45,828 nucleotides of DNA from an uncultured Clostridia bacterium (GTDB lineage: Bacteria; Bacillota; Clostridia; Oscillospirales; Acutalibacteraceae): the NCBI GenBank assembly GCA_944380675.1, contig CALWIH010000008.1:1-45828 (forward strand), in the 5' to 3' direction. A model generated the notes under the pieces. That model did no database searches, was not told the origin of the DNA, and saw only the letters and a list, made by a program, of their open reading frames with translations. Position numbers and translations under genes: made by a program. This document shows positions 9,745 through 18,491 of this stretch, piece by piece (position 1 is the stretch's first letter; every line of letters starts with the position of its first letter).

Positions 9745-11250
9745 TCACTCCAGAAGGGAGAGCACCGTCCCGGCCATCTGCTCCTTCGGGCAGCTCTGCG
9801 TGAAGCGCACGGCCTTGTCGCGGAGCGCCAGAATGGGCTGCGGGACGGGCGCGCCGGTCAGGGCGGAGAGCTCCTCCACGCGGGAGAACTCGTCGGACGA
9901 CGAGACCTCCCCGGCGACCGCCTCGAGCACGCTCGCGGCGAACTTGTACGGGCTGGCCGTCGAGACGACGACGGTCGGGGTCGCGCTGTCGCCCGTCCCG
10001 GCGGCGTACTGCCCGTAGACGTTGACGGCGACGGCGGTGTGCGTGTCGCACAGGTAATTTTCGGTGCGGTACATCTCGTGGATGGTCTGCTTCGTCTCCT
10101 TGTCGCCGCACCAGCCGGCCCAGAACAGCTCGCGGAGCTTCGCGAGCGTCTGCGGGTCGACCTCATAGCGGCCCGTTTCCCCAAGGCTGCGCATCCACCC
10201 GGCCACGCGGGCGCTGTCGCCGTCCGTCAGGTGGTAGAGCAGGCGCTCGAGGTTGCTCGAGACGAGAATGTCCATCGACGGGGAAATCGTCGCGTGGAAC
10301 GGACGGTTGCGGTCGTAAACGCCCGTTCTCAGGAAATCGGTGAGCACGTTGTTCTCGTTGGACGCGCAGACCAGCCGGTTGACGGGCAGCCCCATCTCGC
10401 GGGCGTAATACGCGGCGAGGATGTTGCCGAAATTGCCCGTCGGGACGACGACGTTGATCTTCTCGCCGGGATAGTCTATCTCCCCCGTGCGGATGAGATC
10501 GCAGTAGGCGGAGAAGTAGTACACAATCTGCGGGAGCAGGCGTCCCCAGTTGATGGAGTTCGCGCTCGAGAACATCATCCCGCGCGCGGCGAGCCGCTCC
10601 TTGACGGCGGGGTCGGTGAAGATGCGCTTCACGCCCGTCTGCGCGTCGTCAAAGTTGCCCTCGATGGCGCAGACGGCGACGTTGCCGCCCTCCTGCACCT
10701 GCATCTGGCGCTTCTGCATCGCGCTGACGCCGTTCTCGGGATAGAAGACGAGAATTTTCGTGCCGTCGACGTCGCGGAAGCCCTCCAGCGCCGCCTTGCC
10801 GGTGTCGCCCGAGGTCGCGACGAGGATGACCGCCGTCTTGTCGATGCCGGTCTTCTTCAGCGAGCGGGTGAGCAGGTGCGGCAGCATCTGCAGCGCCATA
10901 TCCTTGAACGCGCAGGTCGGGCCGTGCCAGAGCTCGAGAACGTACATATTGAGCGAGCCCTTCTGCTCAAGCGAGAGCGGGGCGGGCGAGCCGCCGGAGA
11001 ACTTCTCCGGCGCGTACGCGGCGTTCGCGCACTCGAGCAGCTCCTCCCGTGAAAATTCGGGCAGGAAGTCCGCCATGATTCTGGCGGCGCGCTCCGTGTA
11101 GGGGCACAGGGACAGCTCCATGAGATCCTCATGCGTATAGCGGGGCAGCGACTCCGGCACAAACAGGCCGCCGTCGGCGCTGATGCCCTGCGCAATCGCC
11201 TGCGCTGCCGAGACGCGCTCGGCGGCGTTCCGCGTGCAACAATACTTCAA
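9745..11250 (-). CDS. thrC: Threonine synthase
   Basis: A 501-residue PLP enzyme converting O-phosphohomoserine to threonine, the last step of threonine biosynthesis. The PLP lysine is Lys116 in TCAFKDMALQ. The phosphate-binding VATSGDTGKAAL and the GNFGNILAAYYA motif are present. The N-terminus MKYCCTRN is typical of the family and sets the start as a TTG at 11250, with AGGAGGT eight bases before it. A TTG three codons earlier would leave no room for that ribosome site. No other threonine pathway gene is adjacent. A consensus promoter lies directly upstream, and no T-box or attenuator is seen. Confidence 0.95.
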   Translation of the reverse strand: MKYCCTRNAAERVSAAQAIAQGISADGGLFVPESLPRYTHEDLMELSLCPYTERAARIMADFLPEFSREELLECANAAYAPEKFSGGSPAPLSLEQKGSLNMYVLELWHGPTCAFKDMALQMLPHLLTRSLKKTGIDKTAVILVATSGDTGKAALEGFRDVDGTKILVFYPENGVSAMQKRQMQVQEGGNVAVCAIEGNFDDAQTGVKRIFTDPAVKERLAARGMMFSSANSINWGRLLPQIVYYFSAYCDLIRTGEIDYPGEKINVVVPTGNFGNILAAYYAREMGLPVNRLVCASNENNVLTDFLRTGVYDRNRPFHATISPSMDILVSSNLERLLYHLTDGDSARVAGWMRSLGETGRYEVDPQTLAKLRELFWAGWCGDKETKQTIHEMYRTENYLCDTHTAVAVNVYGQYAAGTGDSATPTVVVSTASPYKFAASVLEAVAGEVSSSDEFSRVEELSALTGAPVPQPILALRDKAVRFTQSCPKEQMAGTVLSLLE

Positions 11251-11309
11251 AAGGAACAACCTCCTTTATTTTACAGTCGGAAATTCCTTCCGCTGCGTTG
11301 TCCTTCCCT

Positions 11310-11338
11310 ATTTTATCCGATTCTTCTCTCCGTGTCAA
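11310..11338 (-). promoter_or_regulatory. Sigma-A-type promoter for thrC
   Basis: On the minus strand TTGACA (11333-11338) is followed 17 bases later by TAAAAT (11310-11315). The -35 box overlaps the stop codon of the dipeptidase gene. The start point near 11303 would give a leader of about 50 bases before the TTG start of thrC, too short for a T-box. Confidence 0.75.
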
Positions 11339-12252
11339 AGAGAATGAAAAAAATTATAGGCGTTTTCAAAGAAAATCCGGCGCACGACGTCCTCCGGACA
11401 GCCGTGCCGCAGGAAATCCTCGCAGAGCGCCTCCATATCGCCGACGCCGCGCAGATCCTCCGGCAGGTCGGTGCCGTCGAAGTCGCTGCCCATCGCGAGC
11501 ACGTTTTCGCCGCCGAGCGCGAGGAAATGCTCCGCGTGACGCCAGACGTCCCCGCGGCGCGCCTTCCCCTTTGAGAGGAACGGCGGCGCGAAATTGAGGC
11601 CGACAAGCCCGCCGCGGTCGCGGATGAGGCAGAACTGCTCGTCCGTGAGGTTCCTCGGGTGCGGGCAGAGCGCCCGCGCGTCGGAATGGCTCGCGGCGAG
11701 CGGACCGCTCGTCTCCTCCGCGACGGCGTAAAACAGCCGCTCGCTCGCGTGCGAGAGGTCGATGATGACGCCGAGGCGCTCCATCTCGCGGACGGCCTCC
11801 CGGCCGAACGGCGTCAGCGGGCCGGGCGCGCGCACGCCGCCGCCGAGCTCGTTTTCCCCGTTCCAGGTGAGCGTCATCATCCGCACGCCGCGGCGCACCA
11901 TGCCGGAAAGCCGCTCGAGGCTGCCCGCGGCGGCCGCGCCGCTCTCCACGGTGAGCACCGCGCCGCACTCGCCGGGGCGCAGGGCGTCGAGGTCGGCGGA
12001 GGAGCGAATCAGGCGCAGCGCGGGGCAGCGCGCGGCCTCCCGCTCAAGCAGATCGGCTGCTCCCTCGAACAGGGAGACGGCCTCGTCTCCCCGCACCTCG
12101 TCGGGAATCCAGACGGCGAAGCACTGCACCCAGCGCTCGAAGCCGAGGCCGCGGCGGATGTCGAGGTGCAGGTCGTTCCGGATCAGGCTTTTTCCCGTGC
12201 GGAAGCATTCCGTGAGGGTATCGCAGTGCAGGTCAAAGAGTTTCAGCGCCAT
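11335..12252 (-). CDS. Membrane dipeptidase-type (M19) metallopeptidase
   Basis: A 305-residue protein of the renal dipeptidase (peptidase M19) family, TIM-barrel zinc enzymes that cleave dipeptides, often with a D-residue at the C-terminal side. The metal-binding FDLHCDTL is at the N-terminus, VIDLSHAS in the middle, AASHSDARALCPHPRNL further on, and GSDFDGT near the end, all family hallmarks. No signal peptide is visible, so it is probably cytoplasmic. The ATG at 12252 has GGAGG four bases upstream and overlaps the end of yraN by ten bases, placing it at the end of the rbgA-rnhB-yraN unit. Confidence 0.92.
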   Translation of the reverse strand: MALKLFDLHCDTLTECFRTGKSLIRNDLHLDIRRGLGFERWVQCFAVWIPDEVRGDEAVSLFEGAADLLEREAARCPALRLIRSSADLDALRPGECGAVLTVESGAAAAGSLERLSGMVRRGVRMMTLTWNGENELGGGVRAPGPLTPFGREAVREMERLGVIIDLSHASERLFYAVAEETSGPLAASHSDARALCPHPRNLTDEQFCLIRDRGGLVGLNFAPPFLSKGKARRGDVWRHAEHFLALGGENVLAMGSDFDGTDLPEDLRGVGDMEALCEDFLRHGCPEDVVRRIFFENAYNFFHSL

Positions 12253-12614
12253 GTGCCTCCTCCAAACGCGTTTTCAATGTGTGTTATGCGGTAGGAGCCG
12301 TCCCTTTCGCGGACGATGCCCACCACGTCGAAGCGGGGCTGCAGCTGCGTTGGCCTGCGAAGGAGATACACCTCGGCGGCGCGGAGCAGAAGCTCCCGCT
12401 TTTTCCTCGTGACGGATTCGAGCGGCGAGACCATCGCGGACGCCTTCCGCTCCTTCACCTCGACAAAAACAAGAAAGGAGCCGACCTCCGCGACGACGTC
12501 GATCTCCCCTCCGCGAATCTGATAATTCCGCTCCAGAATCCGGTAGCCCTTTCGCTTGAGGTAGGCGGCGGCAATCTCCTCCGCCGTCCTCCCCTTCTTC
12601 ACATTATCTGCCAT
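12243..12614 (-). CDS. YraN/UPF0102 family nuclease-fold protein
   Basis: A 123-residue member of the YraN (UPF0102) family, related to Holliday-junction-resolvase-type endonuclease folds. The motifs [35 protein letters not shown] and [10 protein letters not shown] match the family, with the E-x-D...E-x-K nuclease-like residues (GEIDVV, VEVK). No biochemical role is firmly established for the family. I use the ATG at 12614 because the protein then starts at the conserved N-terminus. It overlaps the 3' end of rnhB by 11 bases, the usual rnhB-yraN arrangement in Firmicutes. Confidence 0.9.
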   Translation of the reverse strand: MADNVKKGRTAEEIAAAYLKRKGYRILERNYQIRGGEIDVVAEVGSFLVFVEVKERKASAMVSPLESVTRKKRELLLRAAEVYLLRRPTQLQPRFDVVGIVRERDGSYRITHIENAFGGGTWR

Positions 12615-13236
12615 CGGACAGCACCTCCGGCGGCAGAAGCTTCTTGAGAAAGCTTCTCCTGTGAATCGGGCACGGGCCGTACTGCCGCAGAAGCTCCACA
12701 TGGAGCTTCGTCCCGTAGCCCTTGTGCCTGGCGAACTGGTACTGCGGGTAAAGGGCGTCCATCTCCTCCATGTAGCGGTCGCGGCTCACCTTCGCGAGGA
12801 TGGACGCGGCGGCGATACTCGCGGACCGGGCGTCGCCCTTGACGATCGTCTCCCCGGGGATGGCGAGCGGCGGCATCCGGTTGCCGTCGACGAGCGCGTA
12901 CGCAGCCGGGACAGCCAGCCCCTCGCACGCGCGCCGCATGGCGAGGAAGGTCGCCTGCAGGATGTTGAGCTCGTCGATCTCGTCCTCGCTCGCGCTCGCG
13001 ACGCACCACGCCGCGGCCTGACTGCAGATCTCGTCATACAGCTGCTCACGCTTTTTCGCGGAGAGCTTCTTCGAGTCGTCGAGGCCCGGCAGCGAAAAAC
13101 GCTCCGGCAGAATCACGGCGGCGGCATAAACCGGAGCCGCGAGCGGGCCGCGCCCCGCCTCGTCAATACCGCAGACGGGCGAAAACCCGCGCGCCGCGGC
13201 CTGCTGCTCAAAGGAAAGCCGGCTTGCCTCCTCCAT
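12604..13236 (-). CDS. rnhB: Ribonuclease HII
   Basis: A 210-residue RNase HII that removes ribonucleotides misincorporated in DNA and RNA from RNA/DNA hybrids. Catalytic residues are in place: Asp25-Glu26 in [18 protein letters not shown], the LDDSKKLS motif, the DELNILQAT helix, and the [19 protein letters not shown] block. Length is standard. It starts two bases after the rbgA stop. In Firmicutes rbgA and rnhB are commonly adjacent, as here. Confidence 0.96.
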   Translation of the reverse strand: MEEASRLSFEQQAAARGFSPVCGIDEAGRGPLAAPVYAAAVILPERFSLPGLDDSKKLSAKKREQLYDEICSQAAAWCVASASEDEIDELNILQATFLAMRRACEGLAVPAAYALVDGNRMPPLAIPGETIVKGDARSASIAAASILAKVSRDRYMEEMDALYPQYQFARHKGYGTKLHVELLRQYGPCPIHRRSFLKKLLPPEVLSDGR

Positions 13237-13238
13237 CG

Positions 13239-14135
13239 TTACGTCTCCGCCCTTTCCAGCGTGATTTTTCCGAGCCTTGCGCTGCGGAACTCGTCGAGCA
13301 CCGCGGCGGCGGCGCGCTCCGTGTTGACGACGCCGCCGGCCATCAGCATCCCGCGGTTTTTGCCGATCTCCTCGAGAAGCTCGTCGCCGCGCTTACCGGC
13401 GACGGCTGCCTCGTCGAGGCGGTAGCGCTCGCAGACGGCCCTGGCGTACACGGGCAGCAGCGCCTCGAGCAGCCGGGAGGCAAGGCGCTCCGTGTCGACG
13501 ACCTCGTCGCGCACCGCGCCGGTGAAGGCCAGGTGCTCGCCGACGACCTTATCCTCGAACTTCGGCCAGAGCACGCCGGGCGTGTCGAGCAGCTCGAAGC
13601 CCTTGCCGATGGGGAACCACCGGTTGTCGCGCGTGACGCCGGGGCGGTCCGCGACGGCGGCCTTGCCGCCCTTGCAAAGCCGGTTGATGAGCGAGGACTT
13701 CCCGACGTTCGGGATGCCCACCACCATCACGCGGATGGTGCGCCCGACCATGCCCTTTTGCTCCCAGGCGGCGATTCTGTCGCGCAGCACCTCGCGGACG
13801 AGCGGGACAAAGCCGTTGAGCCCCCTGCCGGAGCGGCAGTCGACGGCGATGGCCGGAATGCCCTGCTTTTTGTAGACCTGCAGCCAGCGCTTCGTCTGCT
13901 CCGGGTCGGCCATGTCGCTCTTGTTGAGCAGGATGACGCGCGGCTTCCCCTGAATGAGCTGATGCAGCACAGGGTTGCGGCTCGAGACGGGGACTCTGGC
14001 GTCGACAATCTCGGCCACGGCGTCGACGAGGCGGATGCACTTTTCCATCTGCCGCTTCGTGCGCGTCATGTGGCCGGGGAACCACTGGATCGACACGGCC
14101 TCCGTGTCGGGCGCAGCGTTTTCTCTCTTGATCAT
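13239..14135 (-). CDS. rbgA: Ribosome biogenesis GTPase RbgA (YlqF)
   Basis: A 298-residue circularly permuted GTPase required for a late step in 50S subunit assembly. The permuted motif order is visible: G4 LLNKSD comes before G1 GIPNVGKSS, then G3 DTPG. The N-terminal [15 protein letters not shown] is the family signature. A C-terminal helical RNA-binding domain follows (about 200-290). It lies between the signal peptidase genes and rnhB. The order rplS, lepB, rbgA, rnhB, yraN is a familiar ribosome-assembly and secretion block in Clostridia. Confidence 0.96.
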   Translation of the reverse strand: MIKRENAAPDTEAVSIQWFPGHMTRTKRQMEKCIRLVDAVAEIVDARVPVSSRNPVLHQLIQGKPRVILLNKSDMADPEQTKRWLQVYKKQGIPAIAVDCRSGRGLNGFVPLVREVLRDRIAAWEQKGMVGRTIRVMVVGIPNVGKSSLINRLCKGGKAAVADRPGVTRDNRWFPIGKGFELLDTPGVLWPKFEDKVVGEHLAFTGAVRDEVVDTERLASRLLEALLPVYARAVCERYRLDEAAVAGKRGDELLEEIGKNRGMLMAGGVVNTERAAAAVLDEFRSARLGKITLERAET

Positions 14136-14166
14136 ACTCGGTGTTCAGCCTTTCTAAAACACAATG

Positions 14167-14748
14167 TCACGATATTTTTCCGAACCGCTCAAACGGAAAG
14201 AGGATCCACTCCGCCTTTCCGAGAATAAAGCGCTCGTCCACCATGCCGACGTCGCTGCTGCGGCTGTCGTTGGAGACGGCGCGGTTGTCGCCGAGGACGA
14301 AGACGTGCCCCTCCGGCACGGTGAGCGGGAAGGCGTAGTCGGAGGGCTGGGTCGTCGTCCCGTTCTCGAGATAGGCGCTCTCGTCGAGGGGCTGCCCGTC
14401 GACGTACACAATCCCCTGCTCGAAGTCGATGTCGACCGTCTGGCCCTGCGTCGCAATTACCCGCTTGATGATGGGCTCGCTGAGCCCCTGCGTGCGCGTG
14501 ACGACGACGATGTCCCCGGCCTGCGGCTTGTGGAACAGAGTGGAAATCAGCACCCTGTCGTTCGACTGCAGCGCGGGCTGCATCGAGGGCCCGCTCACGT
14601 TGACGACGCGGAAAAAGAACGTGAACAGGACGACGAGGATAATGACGGCGGAGGTGAGCGCTTCAATCCACTCGTAGCAGCTCTGCGCCACGGGGCCGAA
14701 GCGCTTTTCCCCGCCGGGACGGCCGGAAGGCCCGCTATGCTCCTTCAA
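14167..14748 (-). CDS. lepB: Signal peptidase I (second of tandem pair)
   Basis: A 193-residue type I signal peptidase that removes signal peptides from exported proteins at the outer face of the membrane. It has one N-terminal membrane segment (TSAVIILVVLFTFFFRVV, about 33-50), the nucleophile Ser55 in SGPSMQP and the general base Lys95 in IIKRVIA, plus box E GDNRAVSNDSR. I chose TTG at 14748, which has GGAGGG six bases upstream; a GTG nine codons earlier lacks a good site. Its closest visible relative is the adjacent upstream paralogue. The two differ mainly in the cytoplasmic tail and the region after the active site. Confidence 0.93.
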   Translation of the reverse strand: MKEHSGPSGRPGGEKRFGPVAQSCYEWIEALTSAVIILVVLFTFFFRVVNVSGPSMQPALQSNDRVLISTLFHKPQAGDIVVVTRTQGLSEPIIKRVIATQGQTVDIDFEQGIVYVDGQPLDESAYLENGTTTQPSDYAFPLTVPEGHVFVLGDNRAVSNDSRSSDVGMVDERFILGKAEWILFPFERFGKIS

Positions 14749-14771
14749 GGAAATCCCTCCGTTCCCGGCCG

Positions 14772-15305
14772 TCACGCGCCGCCGAAGGAGAGGAACACCT
14801 TCCCGATGACGTAGCGGGCGTCAATCATGCCGAGCTCGGACGAGCGGCTGTCGGTCGAATAGCCGCGGTTGTCGCCCAGCACGAAGACGCAGCCCTCCGG
14901 AACGGTCTGCGGGAACTCCAAATCATACGCGTACGTCTCGACGGAATCGAGGTAGGCGCTCTCGTCGAGCGGGACGCCGTCGACTAGGACGCCGCCGAAC
15001 GCGTCGAAGTCCACCGTCTGCCCCTCCGTCGCGATGACGCGCTTGATGACGAACTCGTCGAGCGGCGTGTTCGTCGCGTCGATGACCACGACGTCGCCCG
15101 CGGCGGGCTGGTAGGCGATGGTCTGCACGATGACGCGCATCCCCTCGCGGTAATTCGGGAGCATCGAGTCCCCCTTGACCTCGTTGACGCGAATCACAAA
15201 CGTGAACAGAATCATCGCGATGATGATCGCGGAGCCGAGCGCCTCGAGCCACTCGTACGCCGCCTGCACGCCTTTGGAGCGTCCGTTCTCATAATGCTTT
15301 CCCAT
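14772..15305 (-). CDS. lepB: Signal peptidase I (first of tandem pair)
   Basis: A 177-residue type I signal peptidase with one membrane segment (about 24-40), nucleophile Ser47 in KGDSMLP, general base Lys88 in FVIKRVIA and the GDNRGYSTDSR box. The ATG at 15305 has GGGAGGT six bases upstream and is preferred over an upstream start that would lie inside the rplS terminator. The second copy follows after a gap of only 23 bases, so the pair is a tandem duplication in one transcript. They may differ in substrate preference, but nothing in the sequence shows that directly. Confidence 0.94.
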   Translation of the reverse strand: MGKHYENGRSKGVQAAYEWLEALGSAIIIAMILFTFVIRVNEVKGDSMLPNYREGMRVIVQTIAYQPAAGDVVVIDATNTPLDEFVIKRVIATEGQTVDFDAFGGVLVDGVPLDESAYLDSVETYAYDLEFPQTVPEGCVFVLGDNRGYSTDSRSSELGMIDARYVIGKVFLSFGGA

Positions 15306-15336
15306 AATTGACCTCCCTGCCGCAGACGCGGATAAA

Positions 15337-15366
15337 GAAAAAAGGGACATATCCATGTCCCTTTTC
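15337..15366 (-). terminator. Intrinsic terminator after rplS
   Basis: On the minus strand the 11-base-pair stem AAAAGGGACAT/ATGTCCCTTTT with a four-base loop is followed by TTTTTTCTTT. This is a textbook rho-independent terminator eight bases after the rplS stop. The signal peptidase genes downstream would need read-through or an unrecognised promoter. Confidence 0.88.
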
Positions 15367-15373
15367 CGCATGA

Positions 15374-15718
15374 TTATTTGAGCTGCTCTTTGACCTTCGC
15401 GGCCTTGCCGACTCTGTCGCGCAGGAAGTACAGCTTCGCTCTGCGAACGCGGCCCTTGCGCACGACGGAGATGGCCTTCACGTTGGGGGAATGGATGGGG
15501 AACACTCTCTCCACGCCGACGCCGTAGGAAACGCGGCGGACGGTAAACGTCTCGGAGATGCCGCTGCCCTTGCGGGCAATCACGGTGCCCTCGAAGACCT
15601 GAATTCTCTCGCGCTCACCCTCGCGGATGTTCACGTCGATGCGGACGGTGTCGCCGACGTCGAACTGCGGGAGCTCCGCCTTGACGGAATCCTGAGCAAT
15701 CATTTTCAATGCGTCCAT
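15374..15718 (-). CDS. rplS: 50S ribosomal protein L19
   Basis: A 114-residue ribosomal protein L19, located at the interface of the large and small subunits. The family signature [25 protein letters not shown] and the C-terminal [21 protein letters not shown] are recognisable in outline. Length is standard. The ATG at 15718 has AGGAGG seven bases upstream. It has its own promoter, a leader of about 125 bases with two hairpins, and a strong terminator, so it is likely a single-gene unit with possible leader-based control. Confidence 0.96.
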   Translation of the reverse strand: MDALKMIAQDSVKAELPQFDVGDTVRIDVNIREGERERIQVFEGTVIARKGSGISETFTVRRVSYGVGVERVFPIHSPNVKAISVVRKGRVRRAKLYFLRDRVGKAAKVKEQLK

Positions 15719-15787
15719 TTCTTTTCCTCCTAGTTTTCAGACATTCATGCGCGCGGGATTTCGCCGCAGAGGACTGTCCGCTTCAAT

Positions 15788-15832
15788 GTCACGGATAAAT
15801 CCGGGCATGACCCCCACCGGGTTGTCCGGCGG
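15788..15832 (-). promoter_or_regulatory. Structured 5' leader of rplS (candidate r-protein leader)
   Basis: Between the predicted start point near 15843 and the rplS ribosome site the minus-strand RNA can form two stems: a seven-base-pair stem at 15814-15832 with a five-base loop, and GTCA plus CGGAT paired with ATCCG plus TGAC at 15788-15811. L19 leaders acting in autoregulation are known in some Firmicutes. I cannot confirm that this belongs to that family. Confidence 0.4.
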
Positions 15833-15849
15833 TCTCGAAATGCTTATAT

Positions 15850-15878
15850 ATGATACCACACACGGCGCTTTTTCGCAA
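15850..15878 (-). promoter_or_regulatory. Promoter for rplS
   Basis: On the minus strand TTGCGA (15873-15878) is followed 17 bases later by TATCAT (15850-15855) with TG one base before the -10 box. The start point would be near 15843. A TTGACA further upstream is too far from this -10 box (24 bases) to be its partner. Confidence 0.55.
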
Positions 15879-15894
15879 GTGTCAATTTGCCGGA

Positions 15895-16554
15895 TTATTC
15901 GAATATTTTCCGCTCGGCGTCATACAGGTTGTTCCGCACCGCGCGGCACAGGAACGAGACGCCGCGCTGCTTCTCGAAGGCCTCCGTCAAAAGGAAGGGC
16001 GAGATGTTCTTCTCGCTCCCCGCCGGGAGAACCATCGAGAGCAGAAGGCCGCCTTCCCCCGCCGACCAGCGCAGCTCGCCGAGGTACGGCATGAGGTCGA
16101 AGTGCGCCATCCCGCTTTTCGTGTGCTTCTCCACGGGGATCTCCGGCTGCTCGAGCAGGGCGGCGAAGGCCGCGGCGAGCTCGTCCGCCGTCTCCCCCTC
16201 CGGCTCGAGGCGCAGCTCGTAGGAGGCGAAGGCGATTTTGCCGGGCTTCATGACCGGCTCCGTCACGGCGGTGACGGGCAGCGTCGGCGGCAGCGCGCGG
16301 GAAAGGCGCTGCGCTACCTCCTCCATGGAGATCTTGTCCTCCTCGATTTTGATGTCGACCGACTCGCGCTCCCCGGCCATGCCGAGCGGAAGCGGCAGGG
16401 CGAACACCATGTGGGCGCGGGGATTGAAGCCCTGCGTGTACCACAGCGGAATCTTCGAGCGGTGCAGGGCACGCGCCATGCAGTGCGTGAGGTCGAGGTG
16501 GGAAATGTAGCACGCCGCGCCCGTCTTGCGGAACCAGACTCTAACGGTTTTCAT
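15895..16554 (-). CDS. Radical-SAM-linked protein (DUF2344, TIGR03936-type)
   Basis: A 219-residue protein of the family regularly encoded next to, or fused to, a B12-binding-type radical SAM protein. It begins MKTVRVWFRKTGAACYISHL and has the conserved GFNPRAHMVFALPLPLG block, which matches the family. Its function is unknown; a role in RNA modification together with the radical SAM partner is an inference from linkage only. I use the ATG at 16554 with GGGAGGG seven bases upstream. It overlaps the radical SAM gene by 14 bases, indicating translational coupling. Confidence 0.9.
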   Translation of the reverse strand: MKTVRVWFRKTGAACYISHLDLTHCMARALHRSKIPLWYTQGFNPRAHMVFALPLPLGMAGERESVDIKIEEDKISMEEVAQRLSRALPPTLPVTAVTEPVMKPGKIAFASYELRLEPEGETADELAAAFAALLEQPEIPVEKHTKSGMAHFDLMPYLGELRWSAGEGGLLLSMVLPAGSEKNISPFLLTEAFEKQRGVSFLCRAVRNNLYDAERKIFE

Positions 16555-18382
16555 GGCAAATCCCTCCCCCAAAGCAGGCGGCTCCGCACGCGGAGCACGC
16601 TTCCCGGCAGTTCGGCGTCGTGACGGCGGCGTACGCCCTCTCGCACTCGCGGCGGAGGAATTCCTTCGTCACGCCGTAATCGAGGTGATCCCAGGGAAGC
16701 ACCTCGTCGAACGGGCGGCGGCGGTTCGCGTAGAACTCCGGCGACACGCCGCACGCGGCGAACGCCTCGCGCCAGCGGGCGAGCGAAAAGTAATCGTTCC
16801 AGCCGTCGAACCGGCAGCCGAGCTCGTGCGCCTTGAGAAGCACCGGCCCGAGCCTGCGGTCGCCGCGCGCGAAGACGGCCTCCATGAAGCTCGTGTCCGC
16901 GTCGTGGTAATTGCAGGAGATTTTCCGCGTCGTGACGGAGCTGACGAGATGGCGCTGCTTCTCGCGGAGCGTCTCGATCGTGTCCTGCGGCTCCCACTGG
17001 AACGGCGTGAACGCCTTCGGGACAAAGCCGGAGGCGCTCAGCGTCACGGAAACGCCTCTGCCCTTCTTCTTGTCGGGGTTCGCGTAAAAGGCGTCGACGA
17101 CCTTCTGCCCGAGCGCGGCGATGCCCGCCACGTCGTCCAGCGTCTCCGTGGGCAGACCGATCATGAAGTAGAGCTTCACCGAGCTCCACCCGCCGGAGAA
17201 GGCCGTCGTGACCGTGCGCATGAGCTCGTCCTCCGTGACGTTCTTGTTGATGACGTCGCGCAGGCGCTGCGTGCCGGCCTCGGGCGCGAACGTCAGGCCG
17301 CTGCGGCGCACGGAGCTGATTTTGTCCATCACCTCGGTGGAGAAGTTGTCCACGCGCAGGGACGGCAGCGAAATGCCCGTCTTCTCCTCCTTCGTCCAGG
17401 TCAGGAGCTTGTCGAGCAGCGGGTTGAGCGCGGAGTAATCGCTTGTGCTCAGCGAGGAGAGGGAGATCTCGTCGTAGCCCGTCGTCTCGCAGAGGGAACG
17501 GCACTGGTCGTTGACGACTCCCACCGACTTCTCGCGCAGCGGGCGGTACAGAAAGCCCGCCTGACAGAAGCGGCAGCCGCGGATGCAGCCGCGGAAGACC
17601 TCCGCCACCGCGCGGTCGTGAACAATCTCGATATACGGCACGACGAAGCTCTCCGGGAAATAGGAGCGGTCCATGTCCAGCATGAGGCGCTTCTTCACCT
17701 TTGCGGGCGCGCCCTCGCGCGGCGTGACGGCGTCGATGGCGCCGTCCTCCCGGTATGTCACCTCGTAGAGCGAGGGGACGTACACGCCCGGGATCTGCGC
17801 GGCGGCGCGCAGGAATTCCGCGCGGGTGGAGCCGCGGCGCTTGTGCTCGCGGTACAGCTCGACGAGCTCGCAGTCGACCTCCTCGCCCTCGCCGAGGAAG
17901 AACAGATCGACGAAATCCGCGAGCGGCTCCGGGTTGCACGCGCACGGGCCGCCCGCCACGACGAGCTGGGACAGCCCCTGCCGGTCGCGCGCGAGAAGCG
18001 GCACGCCCGCGAGGTCGAGCATATTGAGCACGTTGGAATAGCTCAGCTCGTACTGCAGCGTGAAGCCGATGATATCGAAGTCCGCGACAGGGTCGCCGCT
18101 CTCGAGCGCGTAGAGCGGAATCCCGCGTTCGCGCATGAGAGCCTCCATGTCCGTCCACGGAGCGAACACCCGCTCGCACCAGACCCCCTCCATGCGGTTA
18201 AGGAGGCTGTACAATATTTTCATGCCGAGGTGAGACATTCCCACCTCATAAATATCGGGGAAACAGAACGCGAAGCGGACGTCGACGCCGCTTTTGTCCT
18301 TCACGATGCTGTTGAGCTCTCCCCCGGCGTACCGGCCGGGCTTCTGCACCTTCAGCAGGATTTTTTCCAGTCCGGGAATCAT
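16541..18382 (-). CDS. B12-binding-type radical SAM protein (TIGR03960-type)
   Basis: A 613-residue iron-sulfur enzyme. The N-terminal half resembles a cobalamin-binding-type domain (PDIYEVGMSHLGMKILY, then GGPCACNPEPLADFVD), though the classical DxHxxG ligand motif is not evident. The radical SAM core begins with C266-x3-C270-x2-C273 in RGCIRGCRFCQAGF. The C-terminus carries a cysteine cluster (CREACSACGAACFGGGIC) likely to bind another cluster or metal. The substrate is unknown. It has its own promoter and forms a two-gene unit with the overlapping linked protein. The ATG start is supported by a GGAGAG site. Confidence 0.92.
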   Translation of the reverse strand: MIPGLEKILLKVQKPGRYAGGELNSIVKDKSGVDVRFAFCFPDIYEVGMSHLGMKILYSLLNRMEGVWCERVFAPWTDMEALMRERGIPLYALESGDPVADFDIIGFTLQYELSYSNVLNMLDLAGVPLLARDRQGLSQLVVAGGPCACNPEPLADFVDLFFLGEGEEVDCELVELYREHKRRGSTRAEFLRAAAQIPGVYVPSLYEVTYREDGAIDAVTPREGAPAKVKKRLMLDMDRSYFPESFVVPYIEIVHDRAVAEVFRGCIRGCRFCQAGFLYRPLREKSVGVVNDQCRSLCETTGYDEISLSSLSTSDYSALNPLLDKLLTWTKEEKTGISLPSLRVDNFSTEVMDKISSVRRSGLTFAPEAGTQRLRDVINKNVTEDELMRTVTTAFSGGWSSVKLYFMIGLPTETLDDVAGIAALGQKVVDAFYANPDKKKGRGVSVTLSASGFVPKAFTPFQWEPQDTIETLREKQRHLVSSVTTRKISCNYHDADTSFMEAVFARGDRRLGPVLLKAHELGCRFDGWNDYFSLARWREAFAACGVSPEFYANRRRPFDEVLPWDHLDYGVTKEFLRRECERAYAAVTTPNCREACSACGAACFGGGICHENR

Positions 18383-18456
18383 AGCGTCTCTCCTGACTTG
18401 TCCAAGTTGCGGGAGAGGGGCCGCCCCGCGGCGCGCCCGCCTTCCCGCTCTCTGGT

Positions 18457-18485
18457 ATTATAGCCCAATCGCGGCCGGAATGCAA
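18457..18485 (-). promoter_or_regulatory. Sigma-A-type promoter for the radical SAM pair
   Basis: On the minus strand TTGCAT (18480-18485) is followed 17 bases later by a perfect TATAAT (18457-18462). The start point would be near 18450, giving a GC-rich leader of about 70 bases with self-complementary segments before the ATG at 18382. It separates this unit from the protease cluster upstream. Confidence 0.75.
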
Positions 18486-18491
18486 ATCCTT

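Noticed and set aside
11260-11334. A T-box or attenuator ahead of thrC
   Set aside because: The gap is only 75 bases with a promoter in it; no T-box sequence or terminator stem is visible.
16526-18463. A 645-codon plus-strand open frame opposite the radical SAM gene
   Set aside because: The minus-strand protein has the CxxxCxxC motif and conserved blocks; the antisense frame is a by-product of composition.
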